64,000 bases of DNA from Psococerastis gibbosa (GCA_963971405.1 OZ020486.1:19119419-19183418); one strand, 5' to 3'; counted from the stretch's first letter, positions 1 to 10,765 are shown. The notes: generated from the sequence alone by a model not told the origin. Numbers and translations are program-made.

Positions 1-345
1 CCCCCGGCCCCCCCTGTTTCCAGCAATATCAATAAGCATTCCTTTGTATGATTTAACAAAAGACTACTCTTTACTACTGTTAAAATGCGTAAAACCCCAG
101 TATTTTGAACTTATATTTTCAAATTTTTCTCCCGGGGCCCGGGGGAGACCCCATCTGCATCATATCTGCGCATGGGCTTATCAAGTAATGCAGTGTACAA
201 TAAATTAATGTGCCTCGTTTCGCAAAAAAAAAAAAAAAAAAAAAACACACCAATTGCACAATCGCTAAAATTTAATTTGGCTCGGTAACATACGCCCACT
301 TTTCCAGGAATGGCCCCCTCCGAAAATCTGTCCTGGACCCGCCCT
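1..345 (-). repeat. hAT-like MITE remnants, cut by the window edge
   Basis: Bases 1-160, read on the minus strand, match the internal module of the G-rich hAT-like MITEs seen again at 1915-2000 and 23210-23340: a GTGGGGTTTTACGCATTTT-like core followed by a GGAATGCTTA-like stretch. A run of about 22 A lies at 224-245. Bases 318-345 read like the terminus of another element of this type (TCCTGGACCCGCCCTTG). No complete element or target duplication is visible because the left side is missing. Confidence 0.5.
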
Positions 346-1505
346 TGACTCCTATCAGGACTGCAAGGGTTTTGTACGTTCTGACAGGTTTATTGGCAGT
401 CCCTATCATTTACACGATTGTTGAGGTCATCGAGCATTGAAGTAGCAGGATGCCCTGTATTCAGAATGTTCATTTTGACAAGTCAGAGATTCTAACAAAA
501 AGCACTGTTCTGACAAGCTACATGTGGCAAATGTACCTGTAGTCTAGTGACTAGACTAGACTCTAGTCTACCGAGAACGAGTAAATTGCAAGAAGTAATA
601 ATTGCTAATAAAACTTAACTATAAAAAGGCAAAAAGCTATTGCAGCTAGTGAAGCTGAAGGTGCAGTAATTGCGAAGTCCACTGAGGATGAGTCACTCGC
701 CTACTTTCGGCGCTGCGGCCTGCGCTGGATGATACGATGAAGTTGGTCCACTCCAGCCAGACTCCAGTACCTCTAGCACTACTGTATACTCATATCAGAG
801 AGTTATTCCCTTCTAACACGACAAACTTGAGCCAATGGCGGCCGGCCATGCAGTTGGCTCTAGGTGGTCGGACCATTTGGTCGGGGGTCGTTAGTTGGTC
901 TGCGTGCGACTGACTCAGTTCTTGTTGTTGTTTTTCACGTGGTGCATTGTTTACTATTCTGCCTGCCCCCGGACACCTCGTACGGTATTGGATATTAGTT
1001 GCTGTCTAGGCTGGCCGTGTTTACATGGTGAGTAGGCCTATTTTGTTTACATGGAAATTACATTAAATGGTGGATCTAGATTAGGAGCACCGGCTGTTTT
1101 CTGGGGAGTTCAAGGACAGTAGGCAAGATTTAAACGCACTGTAGCTGTTTTTTGGTTAATTTTTGACAAACAGTACTACTGTTGGCTACTTAGGTGAAGA
1201 GTTAAGCTCCTGTTATATTGAGAGGCTGTTCAGTACGAACAATGAGCATTGAAAGCGACTAATATGAGGAGGTGCCTAGCCCGAACTATTAAATGCGTGA
1301 CACGTAAGTGTCATTTTCAAGCCGGCAGTTCCCACCAATATTTCGTGGGCATTAGATCGTATATCGTATGGCAAAGCTTATCGCATTATCATACAGCTGT
1401 GCTGCTACAGTAGTTTATTCAAGATAAGCTAGTAAACAGCGAGAAGTGTAGCCATTACGAGACAATCAGACACCCCTACAGTCCGTTTTTTATTTTTTTA
1501 AATAC
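346..1505. other. Unassigned intergenic stretch
   Basis: No ORF with recognisable protein similarity, no RNA gene and no clear repeat was found. The sequence is moderately AT-rich. Confidence 0.5.
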
Positions 1506-1509
1506 AATT

Positions 1510-1800
1510 TCATAGGAAATATATCGTTTGCAGAACCACAAATTAGTTGTCATAAAGTAGAATTAATGTTCCTCTACATTTCGATGAATCGTATGTGGCC
1601 GCCACTAACACCGATCGGCCACAGTGATTGAACGATTTGTATACAATAACGCTCACTGAGGATTAAGGTCGAAGGAGTTCCAATGGTGACCAATTGAGAC
1701 GAATTGGTGTTAGTTACGGCCTCATATACTATATTTGTAGATGGACATTTCTTCTGTGGCATCATATTTATGGTCCCACAATAGATATTTCCTGTAAAAT
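1510..1800 (-). repeat. Dispersed repeat P, copy 1 (inverted, diverged)
   Basis: Read on the minus strand, this stretch resembles the repeats at 9755-10140 and 60845-61187. Shared landmarks are a GTGGCC..TTGGTGTTAGT segment, then CGAAATGTAGAGG, then a terminal GATATTTCCTGTGAAA-like segment. An inverted AGGAAATAT / ATATTTCCT pair lies near the two ends. The internal order is partly scrambled, so this copy is old. No coding capacity is evident. Confidence 0.45.
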
Positions 1801-1840
1801 TGCATTTAATTTATATAAAAAAACCTACTTTAGGAGCAGG

Positions 1841-2149
1841 CAGAGGCGTAAAGTTTTAGAATGATAGCGGGGGCAAAACTAAGAAAACCTTATGACGTCA
1901 TCAGGCAGGATAAGTAAAAATTGAAAATATAAGAACAAAATAGTAGGGTTTTACGCATTTTAATAGTAGTAAAGTATAGCTGTAGATTTTACAAAGCTAA
2001 AAAAGGAATGCTTACATTCATATTGCTGCAAAGGGGACCATGAAATATGAACCACGTCTTACATTGCTCGAGGCAAAGCCCCCCCCCCCCCAAAAGGAGC
2101 TGGGGGGGGGCAAGTTGGACCGTGTCCCCCTCCAAACTTTACGCCCCTG
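1841..2149 (+). mobile_element. hAT-type MITE (CAGRGGCGTAAAG family), copy 1
   Basis: A 309-bp non-autonomous element. It starts CAGAGGCGTAAAGTTT and ends AAACTTTACGCCCCTG, giving an inverted repeat of about 16 bp. It is flanked by perfect 8-bp direct repeats GGAGCAGG at 1833-1840 and 2150-2157. An 8-bp target duplication with a CAGRGG-like terminus is the hAT signature. The interior holds a C14 run near 2079 and a G10 run near 2102, and the GGGTTTTACGCATTTT module shared with other MITEs here. There is no ORF, so it would depend on a hAT transposase encoded elsewhere. Confidence 0.85.
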
Positions 2150-2157
2150 GGAGCAGG

Positions 2158-3637
2158 CACGTATTTAAAGCGTGTTGTTCGGGGGGTTCAAACCTTTTAA
2201 ATTTCTCTCCCCCAACATAGAATATAGATACAATGGGTGAATGGGGGGGGGGGGGGGAGGTTGGCTGGCGCTGCATGATGCCTCGTGCATTAATGGTAGG
2301 CCTCACGTTGGGTATTCATATCGATTGTTCGCGCCTATTTATTTTCTTTAACAATTCCCCTAGTTGCAATGCCTTAAACCTACTACCACTATTTCACCCT
2401 TATATATTTTTAAAAATGTTCCCCGGAACCCTAGCCCTAGTTCTAGTACCAACGTGTTGCAAACATGCTAGTAGAATTCTGTATTCGTGTCCGATTGTCC
2501 CTTACAAACATGGCGTGTAAATGATGGACAGATGTTGAACGATAAAAAAAAACATGCGTTCTGATTGCATAGCTTAGTGAATAACGTAAAGAACACTTTC
2601 AAAAAAGTTATATAAAACAGCAGTGGCGCAAGAGGGGATATCTGTGCTGCCGCTGACACGGAATTGATAGTCGTCTGACTTGATTTATTGCCTCATAAAC
2701 TTCCCTCTCCTCTCTTACAAATTTCTTTTGCCACTTTCGGAAACATATACGGGTGGGCCTTTCCTGTTCAATCACACACAAATGCAATGGGCAAGTAAGT
2801 GGGAATTGTGACTTTAGTGACAGAGCATCCCAAGGGAGCTACTGCCTACTGCTAGTAGAGTAGTATATTGTATCATAGTAATTTTCAAAGCAAGCTCCAT
2901 AGAACCCACCAATGCAAATGACGAACTGTTATAAAACGGTCCTTGGGTAGCCTCGTTGCCAAACCACACTACCAAGCATCCATGATGCGTGACAGCGTCG
3001 CGGGTTTCGCTGCGAGACGGGACCCGGGATTGTCCTTGACATCATTCCCGCGGGCTGCCTCGCCATAAGGGGGGGGGGGAATAAGAAGCGACTCCGCTGT
3101 TTTACCTTGAGCGAAGGAAAATACAAAAAATTATTCCTACCATAGCCGGGCCGTTCCGAATTTTTTTGTCAGCCCCAGCTACCTTTGTTCGGGCAGAAAG
3201 ACTATATTTTTAGTGACAACGATGTGGAAACAGAACCAACAACTCATAGAAGAGTCGGTGGTATTCTATGTATTCAGTCTTGGGCTAAGGAGCAGCCCTT
3301 AATAGGCAATGGCTTTCAGTTTATCGGTACGATGTATTGCACAGCAAGTAGGGTATTAAATAAATAAAATTATCTTTATTTTATCCTCTCTGACTCAACT
3401 ACTACAAAAGAATCACTATATGCTGTCATATAGTAGCCATAGTAATATAGGCATCAGGTATTTTTGCTGCAGTCTCACCTCGTCGCCCCACGAATATTCC
3501 TATTATCAACAGGGATGACAGGCTGCACCTGAAACATTTGCAACATTGTACGTTGAATTTTTTTAATGTAATTATATGTAGGCTAACAATTACACATAAT
3601 ATAGTAATATATCATTTGTAGTAGGATGCTGATAGAT
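2158..3637. other. Unassigned intergenic stretch with G-rich runs
   Basis: Contains a G run near 2246-2257 and another near 3069-3079, plus a GC-rich patch at 2990-3060. The stretch at 2155-2220 resembles the start of a G-rich MITE, but no matching end is visible. ORFs here are short and have no recognisable similarity. Confidence 0.4.
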
Positions 3638-3700
3638 ATAATGAAATGAAATGAAAAAACGACTTTATTGCGAACAAAAGGCGAACAATAAGACTGTAAA
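3638..3700 (-). mobile_element. LINE-like 3' end (minus strand)
   Basis: On the minus strand the sequence reads CGCAATAAAGTCG, then a T run, then repeated CATTT units. A polyadenylation-like AATAAA followed by a short tandem tail is how many non-LTR retrotransposon copies end. No coding part is retained upstream, so the family cannot be named. Confidence 0.4.
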
Positions 3701-4349
3701 GTCTTGTTTTCATGCTAACCTTAAATAGAATTATATAGTAGGATTAGGAAACCTAAGTCCTAATGGATTGTACTTTAAAAGATTGTATATGGTCGTATGG
3801 TTATCTTGTACTCATAAGCTTGTACCTCACAGGCTACTAGTTACGATTTATGTACTTGTAAAATAGTTAACTGTAAATCGATAAATGCATGCGTTTAATA
3901 GCTAGAACCCTTTCCATTGGTCACTCATTTCATTTCATTGATTAAGCAACCTTCAATAGCATAAAGTTAGACTTCTGCCTTATACGAGTACATTGTCCCT
4001 TATTGGCCTATACCTCATTTTTATTCATTACAATGAACGTAGCCTTGAACAATTCATAATGAAGGGGGCGCTTGGGCGTCTTATATTTTCAAGAGGAAGA
4101 GTAAGGTGCCATAATAAAATGTACTTTAAACAAAATTGTAAAATTGATAAAGGAAACGGTTCGAGTGAATTTTCCGATTTATCAATTACTATAGTACAGT
4201 ATATAGGTAGGAACCGATAGATTTAATATGAATAGTTCCATGGTAAATTATACAAGAGTTAAATTTTAACGATTTGCCTCACTTTCCCTATCCCAAAGCA
4301 CTGAATTGAGCAATGGGACGATTGCAACGGACAGCTAGACCAATATATT
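3701..4349. other. Unassigned intergenic stretch
   Basis: AT-rich sequence without recognisable genes. A CATTTCATTTCATT run at about 3928-3941 is the inverse of the GAAATGAAATGA run at 3641-3652. Confidence 0.4.
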
Positions 4350-4835
4350 ACAAGACAGTAATAATGGTACGGTATGCCATGTGTTTGGGCATGAATTATA
4401 GCTATAATTTTTTCAGAACCAAAACTTTGCTTAGGCAGCAATTCCACCTGCGAATTTACTTCATTTGTGATTTGAGATTTTTTGTTTGTTTTGTTTTAAG
4501 GAGACTATTATGTAGATACTTAACTTATCTATTATAAATTAAGTTATAATATGGTAGCAGATATCATTAATAAGTCTCTACCATATTATAACTTAATTTA
4601 TAATAGACAAGTTAAGTATCTACATAATAGTCTCCTTAAAACAAAACAAACAAAAAATCACAAATGAAGTAAATTCGCCGGTGGAGTTGCCGCCTTAGGA
4701 AAGCAACCTGTTCGGGTTTGTTACTCTATTAAACACATATGAAGTTAGAATATCGATAGAAAGGTTCCACAAAAAAATTTTAAAACCATTTTTTATTAAA
4801 ATAGTGTTTTTTTCGCTCCCAGAATCAGAATGGCT
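4350..4835 (+). repeat. Fragment of the 860-bp CAGA-containing repeat, split by a foldback MITE
   Basis: The pieces 4395-4433 and 4698-4835 correspond to the middle of the repeat found whole at 6231-7089. Landmarks are an ACCAAA segment, then GGAAAGCAACCTGTTCGG, GTTACTC, and ATCGATAGAAAGGTTCC. The foldback element 4434-4694 sits between them. Both ends of the host repeat are missing here. Confidence 0.55.
4434..4694. mobile_element. Foldback MITE, GGCGG/TWA family (subfamily with CACAAATGAAGTAAA arms)
   Basis: A 261-bp near-palindrome. The arms run from GGCAGCAATTCCACC at the left to GGTGGAGTTGCCGCC at the right and remain complementary for more than 100 bp each. TTA stands on both sides (4431-4433 and 4695-4697), a 3-bp duplication of the TWA type typical of PIF/Harbinger elements. 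It is a close relative of 27626-27893. There is no coding capacity. It is inserted inside an older repeat. Confidence 0.8.
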
Positions 4836-5234
4836 TCGTTGTTAAGTAGGTATCTAGTCTGATGTACCAGATAAACATAATCTTCACAATAATGACCAAT
4901 GCGTTACGATCTTGCTCTGTCAATTGCGATAACGTGCGTTAGTGATCATATAATTTACAATTTGCAGCTGTGTGGACGCATATGTGCATGCATTTACAGC
5001 AGTGTGCTTTAAATATTAACAGTTCGACATTCTGAATATGATTAATTTAAAATGTGCTCTTTTTTAATTAAAATAAGTTTTACTTCATTATTAAACCAAA
5101 CTACAAGGCAAACTTGGGTGGCTCAGGCTTCCGTGTCTTATATAAAAATAAAAATAAATAGGCTACCGAAAATGGGAATCGTTTTGGTGAAAATCATTGA
5201 ATTTTTGCTTATATCTTTTCTTTCTTTCTTTCTT
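4836..5234. other. Unassigned AT-rich stretch
   Basis: No recognisable gene. It ends in a TTTC run (about 5216-5245) that leads into the duplicated segment starting near 5240. Confidence 0.4.
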
Positions 5235-5239
5235 TCTCT

Positions 5240-6130
5240 TCTTTCTTTTCCGTGCCCAGTATTCCCTGGACAAGGAGCATATATTACAAAAATACAATAA
5301 CTTTCAGAATAATACATCCCGCATCCCAAGCCCGTAGCCAGAATTTTTTTTCGGGGGTGACTGTGGCGACTGTGATCCTATCTAGTGTAAATTTATGTCT
5401 TGAAAATGCAATTGTATCTAGTGTATTCTTTAGAGGTTATTGTGTTACTCGTGTATATAATAGCATATGCAATTTATTAGTGGTTATAGCTTCGGTGCGA
5501 ACGCGAAGACGGGACCCGGGGGTCACCCCGGGGAAAAATTTGAATATATTAGTGCAAAATGGTGGGGTTTCACGCATTTCAACATCAGCAAAGGATGGAT
5601 TTTACAAAGCTTACAAAAGAATGTTCATAAGACTAAGGGGGTCACCCCCTGGGGAAAAATTTGAAAATGTAAGTGCAAAACAGTGGGGTTTTACAGCAGG
5701 AAAGCTTGCAAGGGAATGAATATTCATATTGCTCCAAACAGGGGGACCGATATTTATGTTACCGAACTAGATTTATTTAATTCTCAACTTTTCATTTCGG
5801 GGGGGGGGGGGCTGCTGCAGCCCAATAAGCCCCCCCTTGGCTACGGCCTTGCCGCATCCCCAAGCTAGCGCTTATTTGGGACAAACGGTTCATACAGTGC
5901 TGCTAAACAAGGCTTAATAATCTTTCTTATTTTTTCTTTCTTTTCCCTGTCCAGTATCCCCTGGACAAGGAGCATATATTTACAAAATACAATAACATAC
6001 ATAATAATACAATAATATTATAATAATAAGTTACATAATAATAACATCCCGCATCCCCAAGCTAGCGCTTATTTGGGACATAAGACTCATACAGTGCTGC
6101 TAAACAAGGCTTAATAATTTATTTTTGTTA
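5240..6130. repeat. Tandem duplication, first copy interrupted by a hAT MITE
   Basis: A segment of about 190 bp occurs twice. Landmarks are CCTGGACAAGGAGCATATAT, then ACAATAA, CATCCCGCATCC, CAAGCTAGCGCTTATTTGGG, and TACAGTGCTGCTAAACAAGG. The first copy is 5240-5326 plus 5852-5930; the second is about 5945-6130. The first copy is split by the element 5327-5851. The second keeps the uninterrupted target. Confidence 0.8.
5327..5851 (+). mobile_element. hAT-type MITE (CAAGSCCGTAGCCA family), copy 1
   Basis: A 525-bp element with ends CAAGCCCGTAGCCAGA and TTGGCTACGGCCTTG. It is flanked by perfect 8-bp repeats CCGCATCC at 5319-5326 and 5852-5859. The same target without the insert is present at 6049-6056, so both ends are certain. 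The interior contains two tandem copies of a module of about 120 bp (5515-5635 and 5636-5710: GGGGTCACCCC, then GGAAAAATTTGAA, then GTGGGGTTT) and an 11-12-bp G run near 5800. The ORFs inside cross these modules and look like chance frames. hAT assignment rests on duplication length and terminus; there is no transposase. Confidence 0.88.
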
Positions 6131-6230
6131 CTTATTTATAATGTTTATATATATATATTTTTTTAAATAATAATAATTGATTGTGTATTGACCAGAAATT
6201 CGACAACTACATTAATTAAGATAAAATAAA

Positions 6231-7089
6231 GAACCGATCCGAGTTTACTCGAACATGCTTTCCAATTTATAAATTAGTAGATATTGACATGCGTAATTTC
6301 ATAGAAAATAATTTCCCTATGGTAAAATTTCAGATCCCTCAAGGGGTGGGGGGGAGGGGGGGTTCACCTCAATATATATTATAAACCCCTTAAAACTCAA
6401 TTGCATATTCTGGAACGAACCGACCAATTCATTGCAACAGTAGTAAGTATTGGCGTGAATTTTCCATAATTTCTCAAAAAATAATTTTTTGCACAGAAGC
6501 AAATATTTTTTTGGGAATGCAACCTGCCCGTTTTTGTTATCCTATTGAACACCTAAAACATACCTGAAGGTAGAAATCATCGATAGAAATGTTCCGCAGA
6601 AAAATTATTTTTTTTGAAAATTGAGTTACTTTTATTTTTTTACCCCCAGAAGCAAACTATCAAGGGGCAAGCGACCCTCAGCATTTTCTTAACATTAATA
6701 ACGACTACAATATACAGTATGTGAGTTTAAAAGAAATCGTTGGAGCCGTTTTTGAGAAATAATTTTTTTAGATGTTTTTTTTTTAGTTTTATGAAAATAC
6801 CCCCCCCCCCTCCAAATTGAGTTAGCCCCAAATAAAAAAAAGTATCTCGAGGTATGATTTTTGTGAACCTACATGGAAAATTTCATCAAAATCGGCCGAG
6901 TAGTTTGTCCGGAAATCGACGCACAGACAGACAGACATACAGACAGACAGAGCGACAGACAGACATTTCGTAAAAACCACTTTTTTTGGTTCCTGGGACC
7001 TCAAAACGTGTAAATCCGTTGAAATCTCGGAATCGAAAATTTCAACCATCACAAAGCTTTCCTTATACTACCGTATAAATTGGAAAGCA
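6231..7089 (+). mobile_element. 860-bp non-coding repeat with CAGA/GACA run, copy 1 (complete)
   Basis: Starts GAACCGATCCGAGTTTACTC and ends AAATTGGAAAGCA. Near the ends it has a short inverted pair TGCTTTCCAATTTA / TAAATTGGAAAGCA. Interior landmarks in order are a G-rich run (6343-6361), ACCCCCAGAAGCAAACTATC, a C run (6801-6810), a CAGACAGACAGAC tract (6921-6968), and GGTTCCTGGGACCTCAAAAC. It is flanked by ATAAA at 6226-6230 and 7090-7094. No protein is encoded. The superfamily is not evident: short TIR-like ends and a 5-bp flank duplication suggest a non-autonomous DNA element, while a LINE 3' UTR or Helitron-like origin is not excluded. Confidence 0.7.
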
Positions 7090-7094
7090 ATAAA

Positions 7095-7570
7095 TTTCCG
7101 ACAATACATCATTGACGGCGATGAGCGTACTGATGTTTCCGGCACCTAGTACAGTGTATCGTTTAATCTAGATATTTAATATAGCTTGCATGTTGCACTG
7201 TTCATAGTTGATACACTGAGTACCATACAGTCACAATAGATTCCAGAACTGAAGTTAGATCTGCGATGGCGTGGAGTTTCCACGAAAGAACGCTCACCGT
7301 TACGGCCGGTCATTCCAGCAGTAGCCTACTTCAATACTTCAGACTAGATTACCAGATACGAGTACTCCGGTAATCCTGCTCTAGTTCAAAAATAGTATGG
7401 TGGTATTCAGTGGTACTATAGCTGAAAATTTGCTTACATCAGGTCTGTAAGATAATTTGTAACTTTGTAAACTACGGTATCTTAGTTATGGTTAATATTT
7501 TATTAATTCATTATTAAGTCTAATTGGGAGATAGCGTGAAAAGAGCGCTATAAAGGGAAAGTGGGAATTA
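7095..7570. other. Unassigned intergenic stretch
   Basis: No recognisable gene or repeat was found. Confidence 0.4.
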
Positions 7571-7574
7571 AAAT

Positions 7575-7915
7575 TTTGCCACAGCAGCAGGCGTACTATG
7601 GCATTTAAAGAATAACTTATTCTGCATTTAAAATTGTCAAAAAAAAATAAATTTTATAGCATTTTGTATTCTTAAAATAGTTTGTTTAAATTCTTAACCC
7701 CTCAAACCTGCGGACCTACCATACCGTTTAAAGAATAACTTAACCTGGGGTTAAAAATGTAAACAGAACAATCTTCGAGTAGCACTTTGCATTCTAAAAT
7801 TATTTTGTTTACGTTTTTAACCCCGCAAGCCTGAAGCCTGGGGTTAGAGTAGCACTTTTGCTATCTAAAATGATTTCTTTTACATTTTTAACCACAAAAT
7901 AAGTTGTAAGTGGTA
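7575..7915. repeat. Repeat T (foldback), copy 1, rearranged
   Basis: The hairpin core at 7746-7824 has arms GGGGTTAAAAATGTAAAC and GTTTACGTTTTTAACCCC. The lead-in GTTTAAAGAATAACTTA occurs twice (near 7607 and 7727), and a third partial arm lies at 7850-7895. The same unit recurs at 34355-34740, 46245-46315 and 47937-48012. No coding capacity. Confidence 0.55.
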
Positions 7916-8198
7916 TGGTAAGCCCGCTGCGCTAAACGGTTAAGATGAAGTTTTGTGCGGATAGATATTTATAAAATCTGTTTTTAGACCTGTGCAAAAG
8001 TTGTGCTTATACTATAGTATCCATTCGCTATATACAAAATCGCCAGGTAAAAAATGTCTAATGTCAAAGCAGACTGCAAATACGTTTTCCTTATGAAGCA
8101 AAAGCCCAAAAAATTTATCAATAGAAACTGAAAAATTTGATGATTTGCTACACCTTTGTGAAGTAAACGCACATGCTTCCATTTACAAATTCTGTTAA

Positions 8199-8570
8199 GG
8201 GCAAACCGGAGTCGCCGATATTACATTTTCTGGTCAAACTTCATGAAATATGGAACGCAGAACAATGAAAAAATGCTGAATGACAAGAAGAATTTTTTGT
8301 CCTAATTTTGATGTGTAGTATGTTGCCTTAACTAACCCAAATACAGTTGATGAACTCCTTCAGCTTCAACTCCTGAGTGACCGTTATTTTTTGCGTATCA
8401 AGTTCACAAACTATAGCCGATCGGTATTGATGATTGCAACATACTATGTATCAAAATTAGGAGAAAAAATTCTTCTTTCCATTAAGCATTTTTTCATTGT
8501 TCTGCGTTCCATATTTCATGAGAAATTAAAGTTTGCACAGAAATGGAATATCGGCGACTCCGGTTTGCAC
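8199..8570. mobile_element. Foldback MITE with TTAA flanks (GGGCAAACCGGAGTCGCC ends)
   Basis: A 372-bp element. Its left arm GCAAACCGGAGTCGCCGATA and the continuation through ATGAAATATGGAACGCAGAA are repeated in inverse orientation at the right end. Arms are about 80-90 bp with a few gaps. TTAA stands immediately outside both ends (8195-8198 and 8571-8574). TTAA duplications are made by piggyBac and Kolobok transposases, so one of these is the likely helper. There is no coding capacity. A diverged relative of the right arm is at about 20600-20684. Confidence 0.75.
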
Positions 8571-8574
8571 TTAA

Positions 8575-9750
8575 TTGTAGATTTACGGAGCTGTGTTGGG
8601 CCCCAGGCCCCGGGCCTGACGTTTGAAATGTAATGGCGGCTGTGCGAATTCTTAGTTCTGGGCCGTTCTATACCGTAGGTATTGTAGTTACTGGATTCTA
8701 CAGAAACTGCAACATTTATATCTTACCGCTATACTACTAGTATAGTACTATATATAAGATTTACATTACTTGTATCGCGTACACCCACTCTTGTCCACAA
8801 TAACGTTGTTTGCACGTATCTGGTACACCGCATGCTCCGTTTATTTTGTTAACATGTCTTCAGATGTTGAGCCCATTCCATTGCTGGCAATGCCAGTTAT
8901 TTAGATTTTAGTGGGATTCATATAAAGATTTACAACAAGATCAAAAGGTAGAAGAAGTAGATAAAGGCGCTTCATCTGAAGAATTTACTTCAAATTTGTC
9001 AAGTTAAAGGTATTCTTTTTATGAATTCCGCTCATTGGGTTTCAAAATTTGTTCACACCTCCCAGAAATCACTCGACCGAAACTCGCGTGACATTTTACG
9101 AAAGACTCTCAGCTATTTCACCATTTTTATTGCATTGTTCCCTATTATTTGAGAAAAGCTAAGGGAAACTTTGCGAGGGTTGTATTGGGTTTCCTTTTCA
9201 AGGTTTGCTTGACATTTCCATTCAGTCTGCGTCTCTTTGACGAGGCTAATGTAATTTCTTGGAGTTTTTCCATTTATAGCGTCAATATAAAGTCTACGGC
9301 TAAGGGAGGGGGGGGGGGGGCTGACAGTTACCCTACTAGAAGATACTATATATTTCCTGTTAGAATAGTGTTAATTAATGTGCACTTGACTCTCAATTTA
9401 AGTAGTTTTATTATCACTCATGACGGAAACATCCAAGCGTAATCTCAGTCACAACTTTTTGCTATTGTTTACGCTGTGGATGCTCACCTTCCCTGGCTTT
9501 TCTATTGTTTAATATTAGTAAAAGTAAAGTAAAGTAAAAGAGGTGATCTTTGAGGCGCGATGTACCATGGCCTCTGCAAAGCGTTTCACCCCACCCAAAG
9601 ACAGTGAGATGAATCGTGTGTTGAAGGACCTTGGTCCGACTTTCCCCACCGCGATGTGCAGACTGCAGACGAAGTGACAAGGACGCACACTTGCATATTC
9701 GGACAGCTTGCAACACCACCACGGCCTGGCACCACAGTCACTCATCATTT
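8575..9750. other. Unassigned intergenic stretch
   Basis: Contains a G run near 9306-9319 and a TAAAG tandem run at about 9517-9538 that resembles a LINE 3' tail. A GC-richer patch at 9550-9740 gives overlapping ORFs on the minus strand without recognisable domains. No gene can be supported. Confidence 0.35.
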
Positions 9751-9754
9751 CAGA

Positions 9755-10140
9755 GATGTCACCTAATAATTAATCCTATTAAGTGACAATTGGAGGGGGG
9801 AAAAGCCTTATAAGTGTAAAAATAAAATAACTTATGAAATGTCCATCGTAGAGCTGTCATAAATATTAGGATAAGTAGAAGACATTTTTCGGAGTATTTT
9901 GATATACGATGGGTACAATACTTATCACTTTCTAACACAGATTGGTCGCAATTACTGAATTTAATTTGTACAGAAAACGAATGGTGCGGTTGTCCCGAGG
10001 AAGGAGTTCAAGAACTGTGGCCAATTGGTGGTAGTGAAGGTCACATGTCATGCATCGAAATGTAGAGGAGTATTTCAGCTAATTTAGCGGCTCTACGATT
10101 GATATTTCCTGTGAAAATGACGTCCATTGGAGGCACCCCG
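9755..10140 (+). repeat. Dispersed repeat P, copy 2
   Basis: Matches 60845-61187 plus 61562-61590 over more than 300 bp with indels. Shared landmarks in order are TAAGTGTAAAAAT, GAGCTGTCA, GAGTATTTTGATA, GTCCCGAGGAAGGAGTTCAA, and CGAAATGTA. It continues without a break from CTCTACGATT into GATATTTCCTGTGAAA, exactly where the other copy is interrupted by an insertion. No coding capacity could be shown. Confidence 0.65.
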
Positions 10141-10339
10141 ATTTGCTCCTAAACACTCTTATTTCTTTGATCAGAAATCCCATTAGATTTTTTTCTTTTA
10201 AAAGGGTTAATCGCATACATACAATTTAATGAATGTATAATACTGTAGTCTTCTAGAGTTTCAATCTATCTATTGGTTTGCAACGAAAGTTTAAGTCTCC
10301 TTTTCCACTCTTTGTCTATCTTGCGCGGTTCTTTTAGTG

Positions 10340-10765
10340 CAAGGTAGGTGTCAGATCCTAGGTCCTTGTTGCTGATGTCATCCAGGTACTCCTTCCTTCG
10401 TAGTCCTCCTGGATTAGTCCTGTCAGGTGCTCCAGGCACCTGCCTGCGGGCACCGTATATTTAGGTATAGTTGTTGGCACATTTTGTAGCATTTTTATGA
10501 TGTTATTGAGGAGTCCTTCATGTCTCCATTTGGCCCTTCGGATTGAAATGGCGGCAAATCTTTTTTCTTTTATTCTCAGGAGCACGTCTTCGTTGGTTAT
10601 ATATAGTCTCTCCGTGATATTTTTAAGATTCTTAGCTATGACACCACAGCTCAAACGCTTCTAGCTTTTTTGTATTCTGTTCATGAATGCACCAGGTTTC
10701 ACTTCTGTACAAGAGCACACTCCACACTGGAGTTTTGAGAAGTATTTTTTTTTATATTTAGGTCG
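10340..10765 (-). pseudogene. LINE ORF2 C-terminal fragment (same family as 29943-30420)
   Basis: On the minus strand the translation reads LLKTPVWSVLLYRSETWC, then a segment with KKLEAFELWC. After a stop it continues ITNEDVLLRIKEKR and ISIRRAKWRHEGLLNNII. This is the segment after the reverse transcriptase in many animal non-LTR elements, where LYGCETW and RRAKWxGH are landmarks. Protein similarity to 29943-30420 is clear (LKSLVWSILLYGCETWC; KKLEAFEMWCYRRMMKI). The copy has an in-frame stop and small deletions and lacks the catalytic reverse-transcriptase core, so it is a dead 5'-truncated insertion. The clade cannot be named from this part. Confidence 0.75.

Noticed and set aside
4434..4694. 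Foldbacks as inverted LTRs or a microRNA locus
   Set aside because: Several copies with the same tips and TWA flanks mark them as MITEs; nothing supports processing into small RNAs.
5252..5719. 155-codon plus-strand ORF as a gene
   Set aside because: It crosses the boundary of the hAT-type MITE at 5327 and the internal tandem module, so the frame is chance plus repeat.
6918..6968. CAGA tract as a satellite array or CRISPR-like repeat
   Set aside because: It is a short microsatellite at a fixed place inside the 860-bp dispersed repeat; there are no regular spacers.
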